Positions 1 through 10,102 of a stretch of DNA of 64,000 nt are shown piece after piece (the stretch's first letter is position 1; each line of letters begins with the position of its first letter). The translations under genes were made by a program, and so were the position numbers. The notes beneath the pieces were generated by a model that saw only the letters and a program-made list of their open reading frames with translations, was not told the DNA's origin and made no database searches. This DNA comes from Streptomyces dengpaensis (GTDB taxonomy: Bacteria > Actinomycetota > Actinomycetes > Streptomycetales > Streptomycetaceae), in NCBI RefSeq assembly GCF_002946835.1, contig NZ_CP026652.1:3410001-3474000 (forward strand), read 5' to 3'.

Positions 1-271
1 GGGGACCGCTGTCCCCGTCGCCACGGGCGGCGGAGCGGTCGCGACCTTCGCCGTCGGTACCCTGCGCCGGGCGCTGCGGCCGCTCGGCCCGCTGCTCCAG
101 GAAGTCCACGACGCGGTCCAGGCCGCACCCGAGCCGCCCTCCGAGCTGAGCGTGACCTTCGGGGTCCAGGTCGGTCAGGACCTCAAGCTGGGGATCGTCG
201 GCGGCAACGGACAGGCCCACCTCACGGTGACCGCCACCTGGAACCCGCCGACGCCCCCGCGCGCGGAGTGA
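1..271 (+). CDS. Trypsin-co-occurring domain protein (Trypco1 / CU044_2847-like), 3' part only
   Basis: The frame is open from base 2 to the TGA at 269-271, giving the last 89 residues; the start lies outside the window. The visible part has a helical stretch (LRRALRPLGPLLQEVHDAV) followed by a beta-rich tail with FGVQVGQDLKLGIV and AHLTVTATW, the pattern of the small Trypco1 (CU044_2847) domain. In that family these short proteins are encoded beside trypsin-type peptidases of VMAP conflict systems. It ends 3 bp before the start of the trypsin-VMAP gene, so it is probably the first gene or an early gene of the same operon. Its biochemical role is not known; a regulatory or partner role for the protease is an inference from gene context. 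Confidence 0.7.
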   Translation, partial: GTAVPVATGGGAVATFAVGTLRRALRPLGPLLQEVHDAVQAAPEPPSELSVTFGVQVGQDLKLGIVGGNGQAHLTVTATWNPPTPPRAE

Positions 272-274
272 TCC

Positions 275-2428
275 GTGGGGTGGTTCAGGGCCCGCGGGTC
301 CATGGACGGGGGCACCCCGGTCGCGTGCGTGGCATCCGTACGACGCACCCGGGACGGCAAGGTGGCGGGGGCGGGCCTCATTCTTGGCGCCGACACGGTG
401 CTGACGTGCGCCCATGTCGTCAACGACGCCCTGGGCAGGGGCCTGTTCGAGGCCTCGGCACCGGGTCCTGACGAGATCCCCGTCGAGCTGAGGGGGCCAC
501 GCGGCCACGACCGGTATCCCGCGCGCGTGGCGCACTGGATCGCGCCGCGCACCAGGGACGGCCGCGTGGTCGTCGAGGGCGACAGCGAGTGGCTGGGCGA
601 CCTCGCCGTCCTGCGGGTCGACGCGCCGGACGACGCCGTCCACCCGCCGGCCCGCCGGATCGCGATGGAGGCAGGTCAGGAGGTGCGCGCCTGGCACGGC
701 AGCGCGGGCGGCCCCACCTTCGCCGACCTCACGGTCAAGTCCGCCGACGGTGGTCCCTTCGGTTACCTCGACGGGGTGGCCACCGGCATGGCCGTCGGCC
801 CCGGCTACAGCGGCGGCCCCCTGTGGTGCGAGGAGGACAAGGCCGTGGTCGGTCTCGTCGTCGCGCACTTCATGCCGCCCCGCGACCCGCACACCGGCGG
901 CTACGCACCCCACAGCCCCCAGCATCTGATCCGGCGCAGCTGGGGCATTCCCTGGCAGCGCGTCGAGGCCGAACTGCGCTCCGCGGGCGCCCTGGACACG
1001 CAGGACCTCCCGCACGCCGACGTCGACGACCCGGCCCACCTCCTGCTCGCGGAGGAGATCGACCGCGCGTTCCCGTCCTCGTCCGGGCGTGGCGACGTCG
1101 CCCGTGAACTGGCCCGCGCCTGCGGTGTCGGGGCGGGCAGCGAGGTGACACCGCCGACGGTCGAGGAGTTCGCGGAGTTCCTCCTCACGCATCCGCGCGC
1201 CCTGGCGGCCCTCACCGAGGTCCTGCGGCGCAGGGACGCGTCGGCGGCCGACCGCATCCTGACCGCGGGCCGCCTCGCCCGCGGACCCCGGCTGCTCTCC
1301 CCCCGCGAGTACACCCGCCTGCACCAGCTCCTTCGGGGCGTCGAGAAGGCGGTGCTCGCGCGGTTCGGTGAGGCGGTGCGCGCCGCGCTGCCACTGGCCG
1401 CCGCGTTCCCCGGGGGCGGCAGCCTGGACGCGCTGCTCGACCACCTGGAGGCGCTGCACGGCGACGGCCGCTCGGACGACGGCGGGCCGCGGGTTCCGGC
1501 GCTGCTGCGCGTCATCGAGTACGTCAGTGTGCTGTGCCCCGGGCCGCAGCGCGCGGGTCTGCGCATGTGGTCAGACGGGGTGATCACCCGGCTCGGCATT
1601 CCGCGTTCGGCGCTGGCCGAGCGGCGCTCGGACGCCCAGGAATGGGCGCGTGAGATACGGAACCGGTCCGTGCGCGTACGGGTGCTTGTGGAGGTGCGGC
1701 GGGCGGAGCCGGGGCGGCACCGGCTGCGGATCTGGTGCGACGAGGGCGCGGGGCCCCGGCAGGTGTCGGCCACGGCCGCCGTCTCCTACTCGGCCTCGGA
1801 GGGGGCGCGCGAGCTGCTGCGCGTCCTGGAGTCCCTCGGCCCCTCCGCCGTGGACGGCCGGCGCCCGCTGGTGGAGGTCCTGGTCGACCGCACCAGCCTC
1901 AACCTGCCCGTCGACGAATGGGAGGGCGCGGCACCCGACGAGATCGTCCCGGGTGTGCTCGGGGTGGAGTTCCCGCTGGTCGTGCACTGCCCCGAACTCC
2001 TGCGCCGGCACGAGCGTTTCCTGCCCGACTGGCGCCGCCGGTGGAGCCGCCTGGACTCCGGAGCAACCCTGGTCTTCTCGGACGCGTCCAAGGATCCGAA
2101 CCAGATTTACTACGAACTGATGGAGCAGCTCGACGCGGTGCGGGTCTCCGTCGACGTGCCGCCGGGCCTGCGCGACGGCATCGTGCAGGTCTGTCTCGCC
2201 GTTGGGGTACCAGTAGTGGTGTGGGACCGGGGACGGGACAAGGACTCGCACGCCGTGAGACACATGGCGGAGGTCGCCACGCGTGAACTGCCCGACGGCG
2301 TGCGCTCCTACCGCGCCAACATCATGGCCAACCCTCATGAGTTCCCCGGCCGTCCGGTCCTCGCCTGGGCCGACGCCGACCGCACAGTGCCCCGCCTCCA
2401 TCTGACCGAACCACAGGAGAGCGCATGA
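275..2428 (+). CDS. Trypsin-like serine protease fused to VMAP domains (effector of VMAP ternary system)
   Basis: 717 aa from a GTG start. The N-terminal about 220 residues form a trypsin/HtrA-like peptidase with a full triad: His47 in TCAHV, Asp109 in GDLAVL, Ser179 in GYSGGP. A middle helical segment near 285-320 (VEEFAEFLLTHPRALAALTEVL) looks like a small effector-associated adaptor domain. The C-terminal half (about 450-717, with RLRIWCDEG, LVEVLVDRTSLNLPVDEWE and a late VVVWDRGRDKDS) fits VMAP-C, the vWA-MoxR-associated protein domain. VMAP proteins join a sensor or effector to a MoxR ATPase and a vWA protein, and both are encoded immediately downstream. No signal peptide, so it should act in the cytoplasm. 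The 3' end overlaps the MoxR start by ATGA. I infer a protease unleashed or held back by the ATPase module; the substrate is unknown. Confidence 0.85.
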   Translation: MGWFRARGSMDGGTPVACVASVRRTRDGKVAGAGLILGADTVLTCAHVVNDALGRGLFEASAPGPDEIPVELRGPRGHDRYPARVAHWIAPRTRDGRVVVEGDSEWLGDLAVLRVDAPDDAVHPPARRIAMEAGQEVRAWHGSAGGPTFADLTVKSADGGPFGYLDGVATGMAVGPGYSGGPLWCEEDKAVVGLVVAHFMPPRDPHTGGYAPHSPQHLIRRSWGIPWQRVEAELRSAGALDTQDLPHADVDDPAHLLLAEEIDRAFPSSSGRGDVARELARACGVGAGSEVTPPTVEEFAEFLLTHPRALAALTEVLRRRDASAADRILTAGRLARGPRLLSPREYTRLHQLLRGVEKAVLARFGEAVRAALPLAAAFPGGGSLDALLDHLEALHGDGRSDDGGPRVPALLRVIEYVSVLCPGPQRAGLRMWSDGVITRLGIPRSALAERRSDAQEWAREIRNRSVRVRVLVEVRRAEPGRHRLRIWCDEGAGPRQVSATAAVSYSASEGARELLRVLESLGPSAVDGRRPLVEVLVDRTSLNLPVDEWEGAAPDEIVPGVLGVEFPLVVHCPELLRRHERFLPDWRRRWSRLDSGATLVFSDASKDPNQIYYELMEQLDAVRVSVDVPPGLRDGIVQVCLAVGVPVVVWDRGRDKDSHAVRHMAEVATRELPDGVRSYRANIMANPHEFPGRPVLAWADADRTVPRLHLTEPQESA

Positions 2429-3375
2429 CACCCGCTCCCGACGCCGGCTGGCGTCTGTTCCGGGGTGACGGCGAGCCACGGGACGTCGCCCTTCCGCCGG
2501 CCCCGCCCTGGCGCCGCTTCACGCCCGCATGGACCGTACGGCCCGAACTGCCGTACCTGATCGAGCGGCAGCACGCCGACGTCGTCAACGCCGCGCTGCA
2601 TCTGCGCCGCCCGCTGCTCGTCACGGGACCGGCCGGCACCGGCAAGTCGTCCCTCGCCCGGGCCGTGGCGCACGAGCTGAACCTGGGCGAGCTGCTGCGC
2701 TGGCCCATCAACAGCCGCTCCACCGTGCGTGAGGCCCTCTACCAGTACGACGCGATCGGCCGCCTGCGCGAGACGACGCTCAGCCGCGACCGGGGCGAAC
2801 GCGAGCCGTCCATCGGCACGTTCATCCGGCTCGGCCCGCTCGGCACCGCGCTGGTGCCCTCCGTCGTACCGCGGGCCCTGCTCATCGACGAGATGGACAA
2901 GGGCGACGTCGACCTGCCGAACGACCTGCTCACCGTGTTCGAGGAGGGCGTCTTCGACATCCCCGAACTCACCCGGCTGCCCGAGGACATCGCCGACGTG
3001 GACGTGCAGACCGCCGACCACCGGGGCACCGTGCGAGTGCACCAGGGGCGGATCCAGTGCGCCGAGTTCCCGGTGGTCGTCATCACCAGCAATGGAGAGC
3101 GTGACTTCCCGCCCGCGTTCCTGCGCCGCTGCGTGCGCCTCGATCTGCCGGTGCCCGACGAGGAGCGGCTGCGCGCCATCGTCGCCGCGCACCTCGGCGA
3201 GGACGCGCTGCGGGAGGCCGACGACCTGCTGGAGGCGTTCCTGCGCCGCCGCGCCCCCGGCGAACTCGCCACCGACCAGCTGCTGAACGCCGTCTTCCTG
3301 CGCGCGGGAGGCGTCGACCTGGACGCGGAGGGCCTGCTCGACGCCGTACTGCACCAGCTGACCGGGGCGATGTGA
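2425..3375 (+). CDS. MoxR-type AAA+ ATPase of the VMAP system
   Basis: 316 aa. Walker A is GPAGTGKSS at 68-76; Walker B is ALLIDEMD at 151-158; a sensor-1 type asparagine lies in VVITSNGERDFPPAF, followed by the arginine pair of FLRRC. The length and motifs fit MoxR-family AAA+ ATPases, which work with vWA-domain proteins to remodel or activate partner proteins. The ATG overlaps the stop of the trypsin-VMAP gene (ATGA), and its own end overlaps the next start (GTGA), so the three genes are translationally coupled. It is distinct in sequence from the second MoxR ATPase at 28950-30152. In this module it is the NTP-dependent switch between the protease-VMAP protein and the large vWA protein; that role follows the published description of VMAP ternary systems. 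Confidence 0.9.
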   Translation: MTPAPDAGWRLFRGDGEPRDVALPPAPPWRRFTPAWTVRPELPYLIERQHADVVNAALHLRRPLLVTGPAGTGKSSLARAVAHELNLGELLRWPINSRSTVREALYQYDAIGRLRETTLSRDRGEREPSIGTFIRLGPLGTALVPSVVPRALLIDEMDKGDVDLPNDLLTVFEEGVFDIPELTRLPEDIADVDVQTADHRGTVRVHQGRIQCAEFPVVVITSNGERDFPPAFLRRCVRLDLPVPDEERLRAIVAAHLGEDALREADDLLEAFLRRRAPGELATDQLLNAVFLRAGGVDLDAEGLLDAVLHQLTGAM

Positions 3376-6300
3376 CCATGGCGGGCGGCGGTGAGCGCCT
3401 CGCCCAGGCGCTGCGCGTGCTCGGCGCGGCCGGGCACGACCTGGACGCCGACCAGGTGCTCGACGTGCTCTGGCTCGCCCGCCGCCTGCCCGCCACCGAG
3501 GACGCACCGCTGCACCGGGGCCTGCGCGCCGCCCAGGAGCCCCCGCCGCCCCCGACCGCTCCCGCACCCGACGAGCAGCCCCTGCCGCAGCCGGCGCCGG
3601 AGCCCGACGACCCGGATCTGCCCGACCTCACCAGCCCCTCCCTGTACGCGGCGGCCCGCCAGACACCGGCTCCCGAGGTACGGCTGCGGGGGCCCGAGCG
3701 GGAGCGGGAGCCGCGCAGGGCGCTGCCCGTCCGGGTCCCCGAGGGCAAGGCGCTGAGCGACGAACTCGAACTGGGCCGCGCGTTACGGCCGTTGCGCCGC
3801 CGTCTGGCCAGCAGGCACCGGCTGGAGATCGACGAGGAGCGCACCGCGAACGAGCTCGCCGACACCCGGCTGCCCGACGTGGTGCAACGGCCGGTGCAGG
3901 AACGCTGGCTGAACCTGGTGCTGCTCGTCGACGACGGCCTGTCGATGCTGCTGTGGCACCGGCTGGGCGCCGAACTGCGCGCCCTGCTCGAACGGCTCGG
4001 CGCCTTCGCGACCACCCGCGTACTCGGTCTCGACACCCGCTCCGCCCGCGAACCCCGGCTGCGCGCCCGGCCGTTCCAGCACGACAGCACCCAGGTGCCG
4101 CTGAGCACGGTCAACGACCCGTCGGGGCGCACCCTCGTCCTGGTCGTCAGTGACGGCATGGGCGCCGCCTGGCGGCACGGCACGATGCACGAACTGCTGT
4201 ACGCGTGGGCCGCCCGGGGCCCCGTCGCGGTGCTGCACACCCTGCCGCCCGAGATGTGGGAGGCGTCCGGCATCCACGCCGAGCGCTGGCAGGCCACCAC
4301 TCGGCGGATCGGCGGCGCGAACACGTCCTGGGACATCACCGACCGGGTGCTGCCGCCGGGCCTGGCCCGCTTCGACGGCGTACCGGTACCGGTCCTGGAG
4401 CCGACACCCGGCGCCCTGCGGGACTGGGCGCAGCTGCTCGCCTCCCCCGGCGCCACCATGGAACTCCCGCTGCTCTCCCGCCCCAGCCAGTACGCCGCCG
4501 TCGCCGCCGCCCGCGACCTGGGCAGCCCCCAGCACTTCCGCGACGCGGCCACTCCGGAGGCGTACCGTCTCGCGGCTCATCTGGCGGCCGTCTCACCGCT
4601 GACGGTGCCGGTGATGCGGCTCGTGCAGACGGCGGTGCCGTGGCCCGCGCGTACCTCGCATCTCGCGGAGGTGTTCCTCGGCGGCCTCATCCGTCCGCGG
4701 CCCGCGCCCGTGCCGGGTCCGCTGCCCGCCAAGCACCTCATCTTCGACTTCTCCGACGAGTCCAAGTCGGTGCTCCTGGACGCGGTCCCCCAGGCCGAAC
4801 TCCTCAGAACGGGCCGCAGCATCGGCCGCCGCCTGGAACAACTCGCGGGCAACTCCCCCGACTTCCCCGCCTGGCTGGCCCACCCGGACGGCAGCGCCCA
4901 ACTCCCCGGCTCGCACCGCCCGTTCACCAGCGTCGAACGGCGGCTGCTGACCCGCTTCGGCGTCTCGGTCGAGGCGGGACCCGCCGGCCTCGAACCCGAC
5001 GAGCGGGGAGCGCCCGTCTCCGGCGCGGACGACTGGGAGCCGCTGACGGACGACGATCCGCGGGAGCTGGGACCCTACACGCTGGTCGGGCGGCGCAAGG
5101 GCCGCAGGACCGTCGTCTACCGAGGCGTGATCGCGCCGAGCACCGTGGCCGTCCTCCGCGTTCCCCGTCCCGATCTCCCCACGGTGAACGCCCAGTTGAT
5201 CGAGGTGGAGGCCGAGGCGCTCTTCCGGCTGAACGGGCAGTACGCGCCCGCGCTCCTCGGTACGGCGCTCGACCGGAACCCGCCCTGGCTCGCGATGGCG
5301 CCCATCGCCGACACCGACGCCCCCGACGCCCAGCCGCCGCGCCTCTCGGAGCTCTTCAGCAGGGCCCTCCTCGAGGGCACGGCCCCCTTCGACAAGGTGG
5401 CGGGCCTGCTCGTCGCCTGGCACCTGGCGAGCGCCCTCGCCGTCTGCCACGTCAGCGGGCTCGTGCCGGCGGACTTCAGCGCCGACAGCGTGTTCGTCCT
5501 GCGGCGCTCCGTGGTCCTCGGGGACCTGTCGGACTGCGTGGTCGACGGGCGGTACCTGGGCACGGGCCCTGTGCCGACCGCCGAGGACAATGTGCGCTCC
5601 CTGGGCGAGATGCTTCAGCTCGTCAGCACCAAGGCCGGCTGGGAGGTGCCGGGCCTGCCGGAGGGCATGCATATGTGGCAGGGCGACACCTGGGAGCAGT
5701 TGCGGCTGCTGGTGCTCCGCTGCCTCGACCCGGATCCGGCGGCGCGCCCCACCGCGGGCGAGGTCGCCGGGGTCCTGGCGCGGTACATCGCCATGGCCCG
5801 GGCGGCGAAGGACCCGGCGGAACCACAGGCCAAGACCCCGGTCCACGCCCTGACGGACGTACCGCTCTCCCCGCCCCCGGCCGATGCCCGCCCCACGGGC
5901 CGGCACCGGCTGCCCCGCTTCGGCATCGGCGGCCGCGAGGCCCGCCTCGAACGGCTCTGCGTACCCCTGCGCCGCAGCCGCCGCATCACTCTCCTGGGCG
6001 CCTACCACTACAGCGGACGGGCCACGACGACGATGGTCCTCGGCTCCCTGCTCGCCGCCGTCCGCGCCGAACCCGTACTGGCCCTCGACGGGGCACCCTC
6101 GGAGGGATCCCTCGACTCCTTCCTGAAGGACCGCAACCGGGCCACCCTGCGCGACCTCGCGGCCCTTCCGCCCGACGCCTCGTACGACCAGATCAGGGCC
6201 CACACCACGCGCCTCCCCTCGGGCCTCGAAGTGATCGCCCACCGCACGGGCCACTTCAACTCCAGCCCCGTACATGCCCAGGAGTACGCCCGCGTACTGG

Positions 6301-6713
6301 CCCAGACGGCGCCGTACTACTCCTTCGTCCTCACCGACTGGTCACCGACGCAGCTCGACAGCTCCGCGGAGGTCGCGCTGGCGCACACGGACCGGCTGAT
6401 CCTGTGCTGCGGAACCACCGACTGGTTCCGTTCCGCCGCCACCCGCGCGCTCGCGCGGCTGCACGAGGCGGGTCACGCGAGGCTCGCGGACGAGGCGATC
6501 GTGGTGGCCACGGACACCGAGGGCACCGGAAACCGGGTTCTGCCCACCGGCGGCACCCTGCGCCCCGGCAACATCACCGGCCCCGTGGTCGTCGTCCCCT
6601 TCGACCTCTCCCTGCGCTCGCCCGGATTCCGCGAGCTGGGCCGGCTGCGGGCGGCGACGACACGGGCGTTCCTGGACCTGGCGGAGCTGATCGTCGAGGA
6701 CGCGACGCACTGA
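3372..6713 (+). CDS. SAV_2336-type vWA / kinase-like / ParA-like multidomain protein of the VMAP system
   Basis: 1113 aa from GTG at 3372 (alternative ATG at 3378). Residues 1-130 are a helical part and a Pro-rich linker typical of the SAV_2336 N-terminal family. A vWA-like domain starts near 178; its metal site reads D187-D-G-L-S191 instead of DxSxS, with VVSDGMG further on. Residues about 566-810 resemble a protein kinase (YTLVGRRKGRRTVVYRG), but the VAIK lysine is absent, the HRD-K-N loop reads VPADFSADS and DFG reads DLS, so it is probably a pseudokinase. Residues about 868-1110 resemble a ParA/MinD fold with a decayed P-loop (GAYHYSGRATTT, lysine lost) and a later VLTDWSP. Codon 138 (3783-3785) is TTA. 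Likely the scaffold or sensor of the trypsin-MoxR module. A hairpin terminator overlaps the stop codon. Confidence 0.85.
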   Translation: MTMAGGGERLAQALRVLGAAGHDLDADQVLDVLWLARRLPATEDAPLHRGLRAAQEPPPPPTAPAPDEQPLPQPAPEPDDPDLPDLTSPSLYAAARQTPAPEVRLRGPEREREPRRALPVRVPEGKALSDELELGRALRPLRRRLASRHRLEIDEERTANELADTRLPDVVQRPVQERWLNLVLLVDDGLSMLLWHRLGAELRALLERLGAFATTRVLGLDTRSAREPRLRARPFQHDSTQVPLSTVNDPSGRTLVLVVSDGMGAAWRHGTMHELLYAWAARGPVAVLHTLPPEMWEASGIHAERWQATTRRIGGANTSWDITDRVLPPGLARFDGVPVPVLEPTPGALRDWAQLLASPGATMELPLLSRPSQYAAVAAARDLGSPQHFRDAATPEAYRLAAHLAAVSPLTVPVMRLVQTAVPWPARTSHLAEVFLGGLIRPRPAPVPGPLPAKHLIFDFSDESKSVLLDAVPQAELLRTGRSIGRRLEQLAGNSPDFPAWLAHPDGSAQLPGSHRPFTSVERRLLTRFGVSVEAGPAGLEPDERGAPVSGADDWEPLTDDDPRELGPYTLVGRRKGRRTVVYRGVIAPSTVAVLRVPRPDLPTVNAQLIEVEAEALFRLNGQYAPALLGTALDRNPPWLAMAPIADTDAPDAQPPRLSELFSRALLEGTAPFDKVAGLLVAWHLASALAVCHVSGLVPADFSADSVFVLRRSVVLGDLSDCVVDGRYLGTGPVPTAEDNVRSLGEMLQLVSTKAGWEVPGLPEGMHMWQGDTWEQLRLLVLRCLDPDPAARPTAGEVAGVLARYIAMARAAKDPAEPQAKTPVHALTDVPLSPPPADARPTGRHRLPRFGIGGREARLERLCVPLRRSRRITLLGAYHYSGRATTTMVLGSLLAAVRAEPVLALDGAPSEGSLDSFLKDRNRATLRDLAALPPDASYDQIRAHTTRLPSGLEVIAHRTGHFNSSPVHAQEYARVLAQTAPYYSFVLTDWSPTQLDSSAEVALAHTDRLILCCGTTDWFRSAATRALARLHEAGHARLADEAIVVATDTEGTGNRVLPTGGTLRPGNITGPVVVVPFDLSLRSPGFRELGRLRAATTRAFLDLAELIVEDATH

Positions 6714-6743
6714 TGCCCGGGCGGTTCCGGCCGCCCGGGCATC
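6712..6743. terminator. Perfect 13-bp hairpin between VMAP operon and mdh
   Basis: GATGCCCGGGCGG at 6712-6724 pairs exactly with 6731-6743 around a 6-nt loop. It overlaps the stop codon of the upstream gene and lies 19 bp from the end of mdh on the other strand, so it can stop transcription from both sides. There is no long T tract, as is usual in Streptomyces. Confidence 0.85.
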
Positions 6744-6762
6744 AACTACGCGATGGCGTGGC

Positions 6763-8139
<1,377 letters not shown>

Positions 8140-8244
8140 TTCGCCCCCTCCGCCCCTACCCATTCCCGTACCTGGGGGCTCCGCCCCCCCCAGACCCCCT
8201 TACCGCGCTTCGCGCTCGTCCTCAAACGCCGGACGGGCTGAAAT
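8140..8244 (+). repeat. Streptomyces intergenic repeat, copy 1
   Basis: A stretch of CGCCCCCTCCGCCCCTACCC, a GGGGGCTCCGCCCCC hairpin, CGCTTCGCGCTCGTCCTC and ACGCCGGACGGGCTG. The same ordered blocks recur at 33431-33535 (same orientation) and, inverted, at 16313-16398. Here it begins 4 bp past the stop of the minus-strand DUF2690 gene, a likely terminator position. Confidence 0.85.
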
Positions 8245-8247
8245 CTC

Positions 8248-9423
8248 CTACTTCGTGCAGCCCCTTTGGCCCGACTTCAGCGTCGCGCACGCCGTGGCGT
8301 CGCCGGCGTCCTTGACCGCGACCATCGGGGTGTATGCGTCGGCGTCCGCGTCGACCGACCCGGTCTGCTGGGCAGCGGTGCCCGAGGACACCTCGACCCG
8401 GTCACCGATCGCGGCCTGGGTGATGCGGGCCCAGGCGGCGCCACAGGTCTTGCTGTAGCGCACCTCCACGAGCGCCGTACCGACGGTGACGCTGGTCGTG
8501 GTGGTGGCCAACTCCCCTCCGCAGCCCATGTTCTCCGGGTCCTTCCCGGTGCAGCCCGCGCCGCTGCACTTCACCCCGGCCGGCAGATCGGGGTTGGTGC
8601 CGGCGGAGGTCGCGGGCGTCTTGGGCGTGTCCTTCGCCTTGTTGTCGTCGCCGCCACTGGTGAGGTACACCGCCGCCGCGACCACCACGAGCGCCCCGAC
8701 GACCCCCGCGAGGAACATCGTGAGCCGCCGCCCCCGACGGGATCCGCCCCCCGCACCCGCTCCACCCGGCCGGGCATCCCGCGGCGGCCCCCCGGCCGCC
8801 CGCACCGGCCCGGCCGGCGCCGAGGGCCCGAACTGCCCCGCCCCGTCGGACGGCGTGGCGACAGCCCCCCAGCCGCCGCCCCGCGAGCCACCCCCGTACG
8901 ACGAAGCCCCCTGCGAGGAGGACGACCCGTACGACGTCGACTCCCCCGCATCCGGCCCGGTCGGCTGTGCCGGTACCGACGGCGGCAGCGTCGGTGAGAT
9001 CCCCGCCGGCCCTGCGATCCCGGTCGCGCCGCCCCGCTTGCGGGCAGCCTGCTGCCCGTTGCTCCCCTTCGCCGGAGTCGGCCCGAACTCCCCGAGCGCG
9101 GCACGCGCCTGGGATATCCGGATCGCCTCCATGGTCATGTCGTGGCGCATCTCCGAACGGCTCCAGGCACGCTCGGCCAGCTCCCACATGGTCGTCAGAT
9201 GGTTGGGATTGGTCCCGGTCACCTCGGCCAGGGCGACGATCGCGCCCTTGGGCGCGAGAAGCCGGCCGTTGAGATAGCGCTCCCAGGACGTCTTGCTGTA
9301 GCCCGTGCGGTCGGCCACGGCCGCGATGCTCAGCCCGCTCCGGTCGACGAGCCGCCGCAGCTGGCTGGCGAACTCCCTGACCTGCGGATCGAGTTCATCC
9401 GGCAAGGCCCTCCAACGAGGCAT
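8248..9423 (-). CDS. HTH (XRE-type) membrane-anchored protein with extracellular DUF2690
   Basis: 391 aa. I chose the ATG at 9423 because GGGGGGAAG lies just upstream; the frame is open further but without a ribosome site. Residues about 20-80 form an XRE-like helix-turn-helix (GLSIAAVADRTGYSKTSWERYLNGR). A long Gly/Ser/Pro linker follows, then one membrane helix (MFLAGVVGALVVVAAAVYL), then an outside domain with four cysteines (KCSGAGC, MGCGG, KTCGAAW) matching DUF2690. Proteins with this order are common in Streptomyces; the layout suggests a DNA-binding head tethered to the membrane with an external cysteine-rich sensor, but no function is established. It stands alone, about 500 bp upstream of mdh. 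Confidence 0.85.
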   Translation of the reverse strand: MPRWRALPDELDPQVREFASQLRRLVDRSGLSIAAVADRTGYSKTSWERYLNGRLLAPKGAIVALAEVTGTNPNHLTTMWELAERAWSRSEMRHDMTMEAIRISQARAALGEFGPTPAKGSNGQQAARKRGGATGIAGPAGISPTLPPSVPAQPTGPDAGESTSYGSSSSQGASSYGGGSRGGGWGAVATPSDGAGQFGPSAPAGPVRAAGGPPRDARPGGAGAGGGSRRGRRLTMFLAGVVGALVVVAAAVYLTSGGDDNKAKDTPKTPATSAGTNPDLPAGVKCSGAGCTGKDPENMGCGGELATTTTSVTVGTALVEVRYSKTCGAAWARITQAAIGDRVEVSSGTAAQQTGSVDADADAYTPMVAVKDAGDATACATLKSGQRGCTK

Positions 9424-9992
9424 TGCTTCCCCCCTCTTCCCCCCGTACGTGCACAACTGTTTTCCCCGCGCGTGGCGCCCCTCCGCCGAGTCCCCGTTGT
9501 GGCTACCCACAGGGATGCACTCGGTCAGGATCTCAGTTCCCGGGGTGGGGGCGCACGGGAGCATTCGGGCCGGGGCATGCACCGTCGCACGCCCCTTGGG
9601 CTGCGGTCCAGTGTCCCACCGACCCCTTGTGCGGCCGGTCGAACCCCTGGCCTCGCACGGGACGTCCCGGACCGTCCCGATTGCCCACGTTAACGCGCCT
9701 GTTGTGATGGATCAGTGCAAATCCTTGAACTTGTCAAGACATCGACACAACGAGAACACAGGTGCGACCTCAGGGGTCACGGCAGCGTTCCACCCACTCG
9801 GGCGTGACGGCATGCCGCCCGCTCGGACGTGACGGCGTTCCACCTCCCGGACGTGTCGGCGCCCGGTTCCCGTCACCCCACGCGGACTCCGTGGCGGAAT
9901 GGTCACTTCCGTGCCACAGCGAACGGCCAAGTGTTGAACAGCCTGTTCGTGTGCAGAAGGGTTGACCCTGGGCGGAACACCCGCCCGATCGG
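9424..9992. other. Intergenic region between DUF2690 gene and folD operon terminators
   Basis: 569 bp without a convincing gene. The part next to 9423 should hold the promoter of the DUF2690 gene. Near 9782-9860 the words CTCGGGCGTGACGGC, CTCGGACGTGACGGC and CCCGGACGTGTCGGC repeat at about 30-bp steps, an imperfect triple direct repeat. A short AT-richer stretch lies at 9700-9760. Confidence 0.55.
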
Positions 9993-10091
9993 GGCCCGTC
10001 CTTACTCGGGGGAGAGGACGGGCCACGGTCATGTCCGCCCCCGGAAACCGAAAACGCCGTGGCCCGTCCTCCCAGGGAGAACGGGCCACGG
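9993..10091 (-). terminator. Tandem terminators after DUF3017
   Basis: First hairpin met by transcripts of the folD operon: CCGTGGCCCGT at 10057-10067 pairs with 10081-10091, followed on the minus strand by a T-rich CGTTTTCGGTTT. A second hairpin pairs GGCCCGTCC (9993-10001) with 10016-10024. The GGACGGGCCACGG word occurs in both, so alternative pairings are possible. Confidence 0.8.
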
Positions 10092-10102
10092 CTGTACGGG
10101 GC

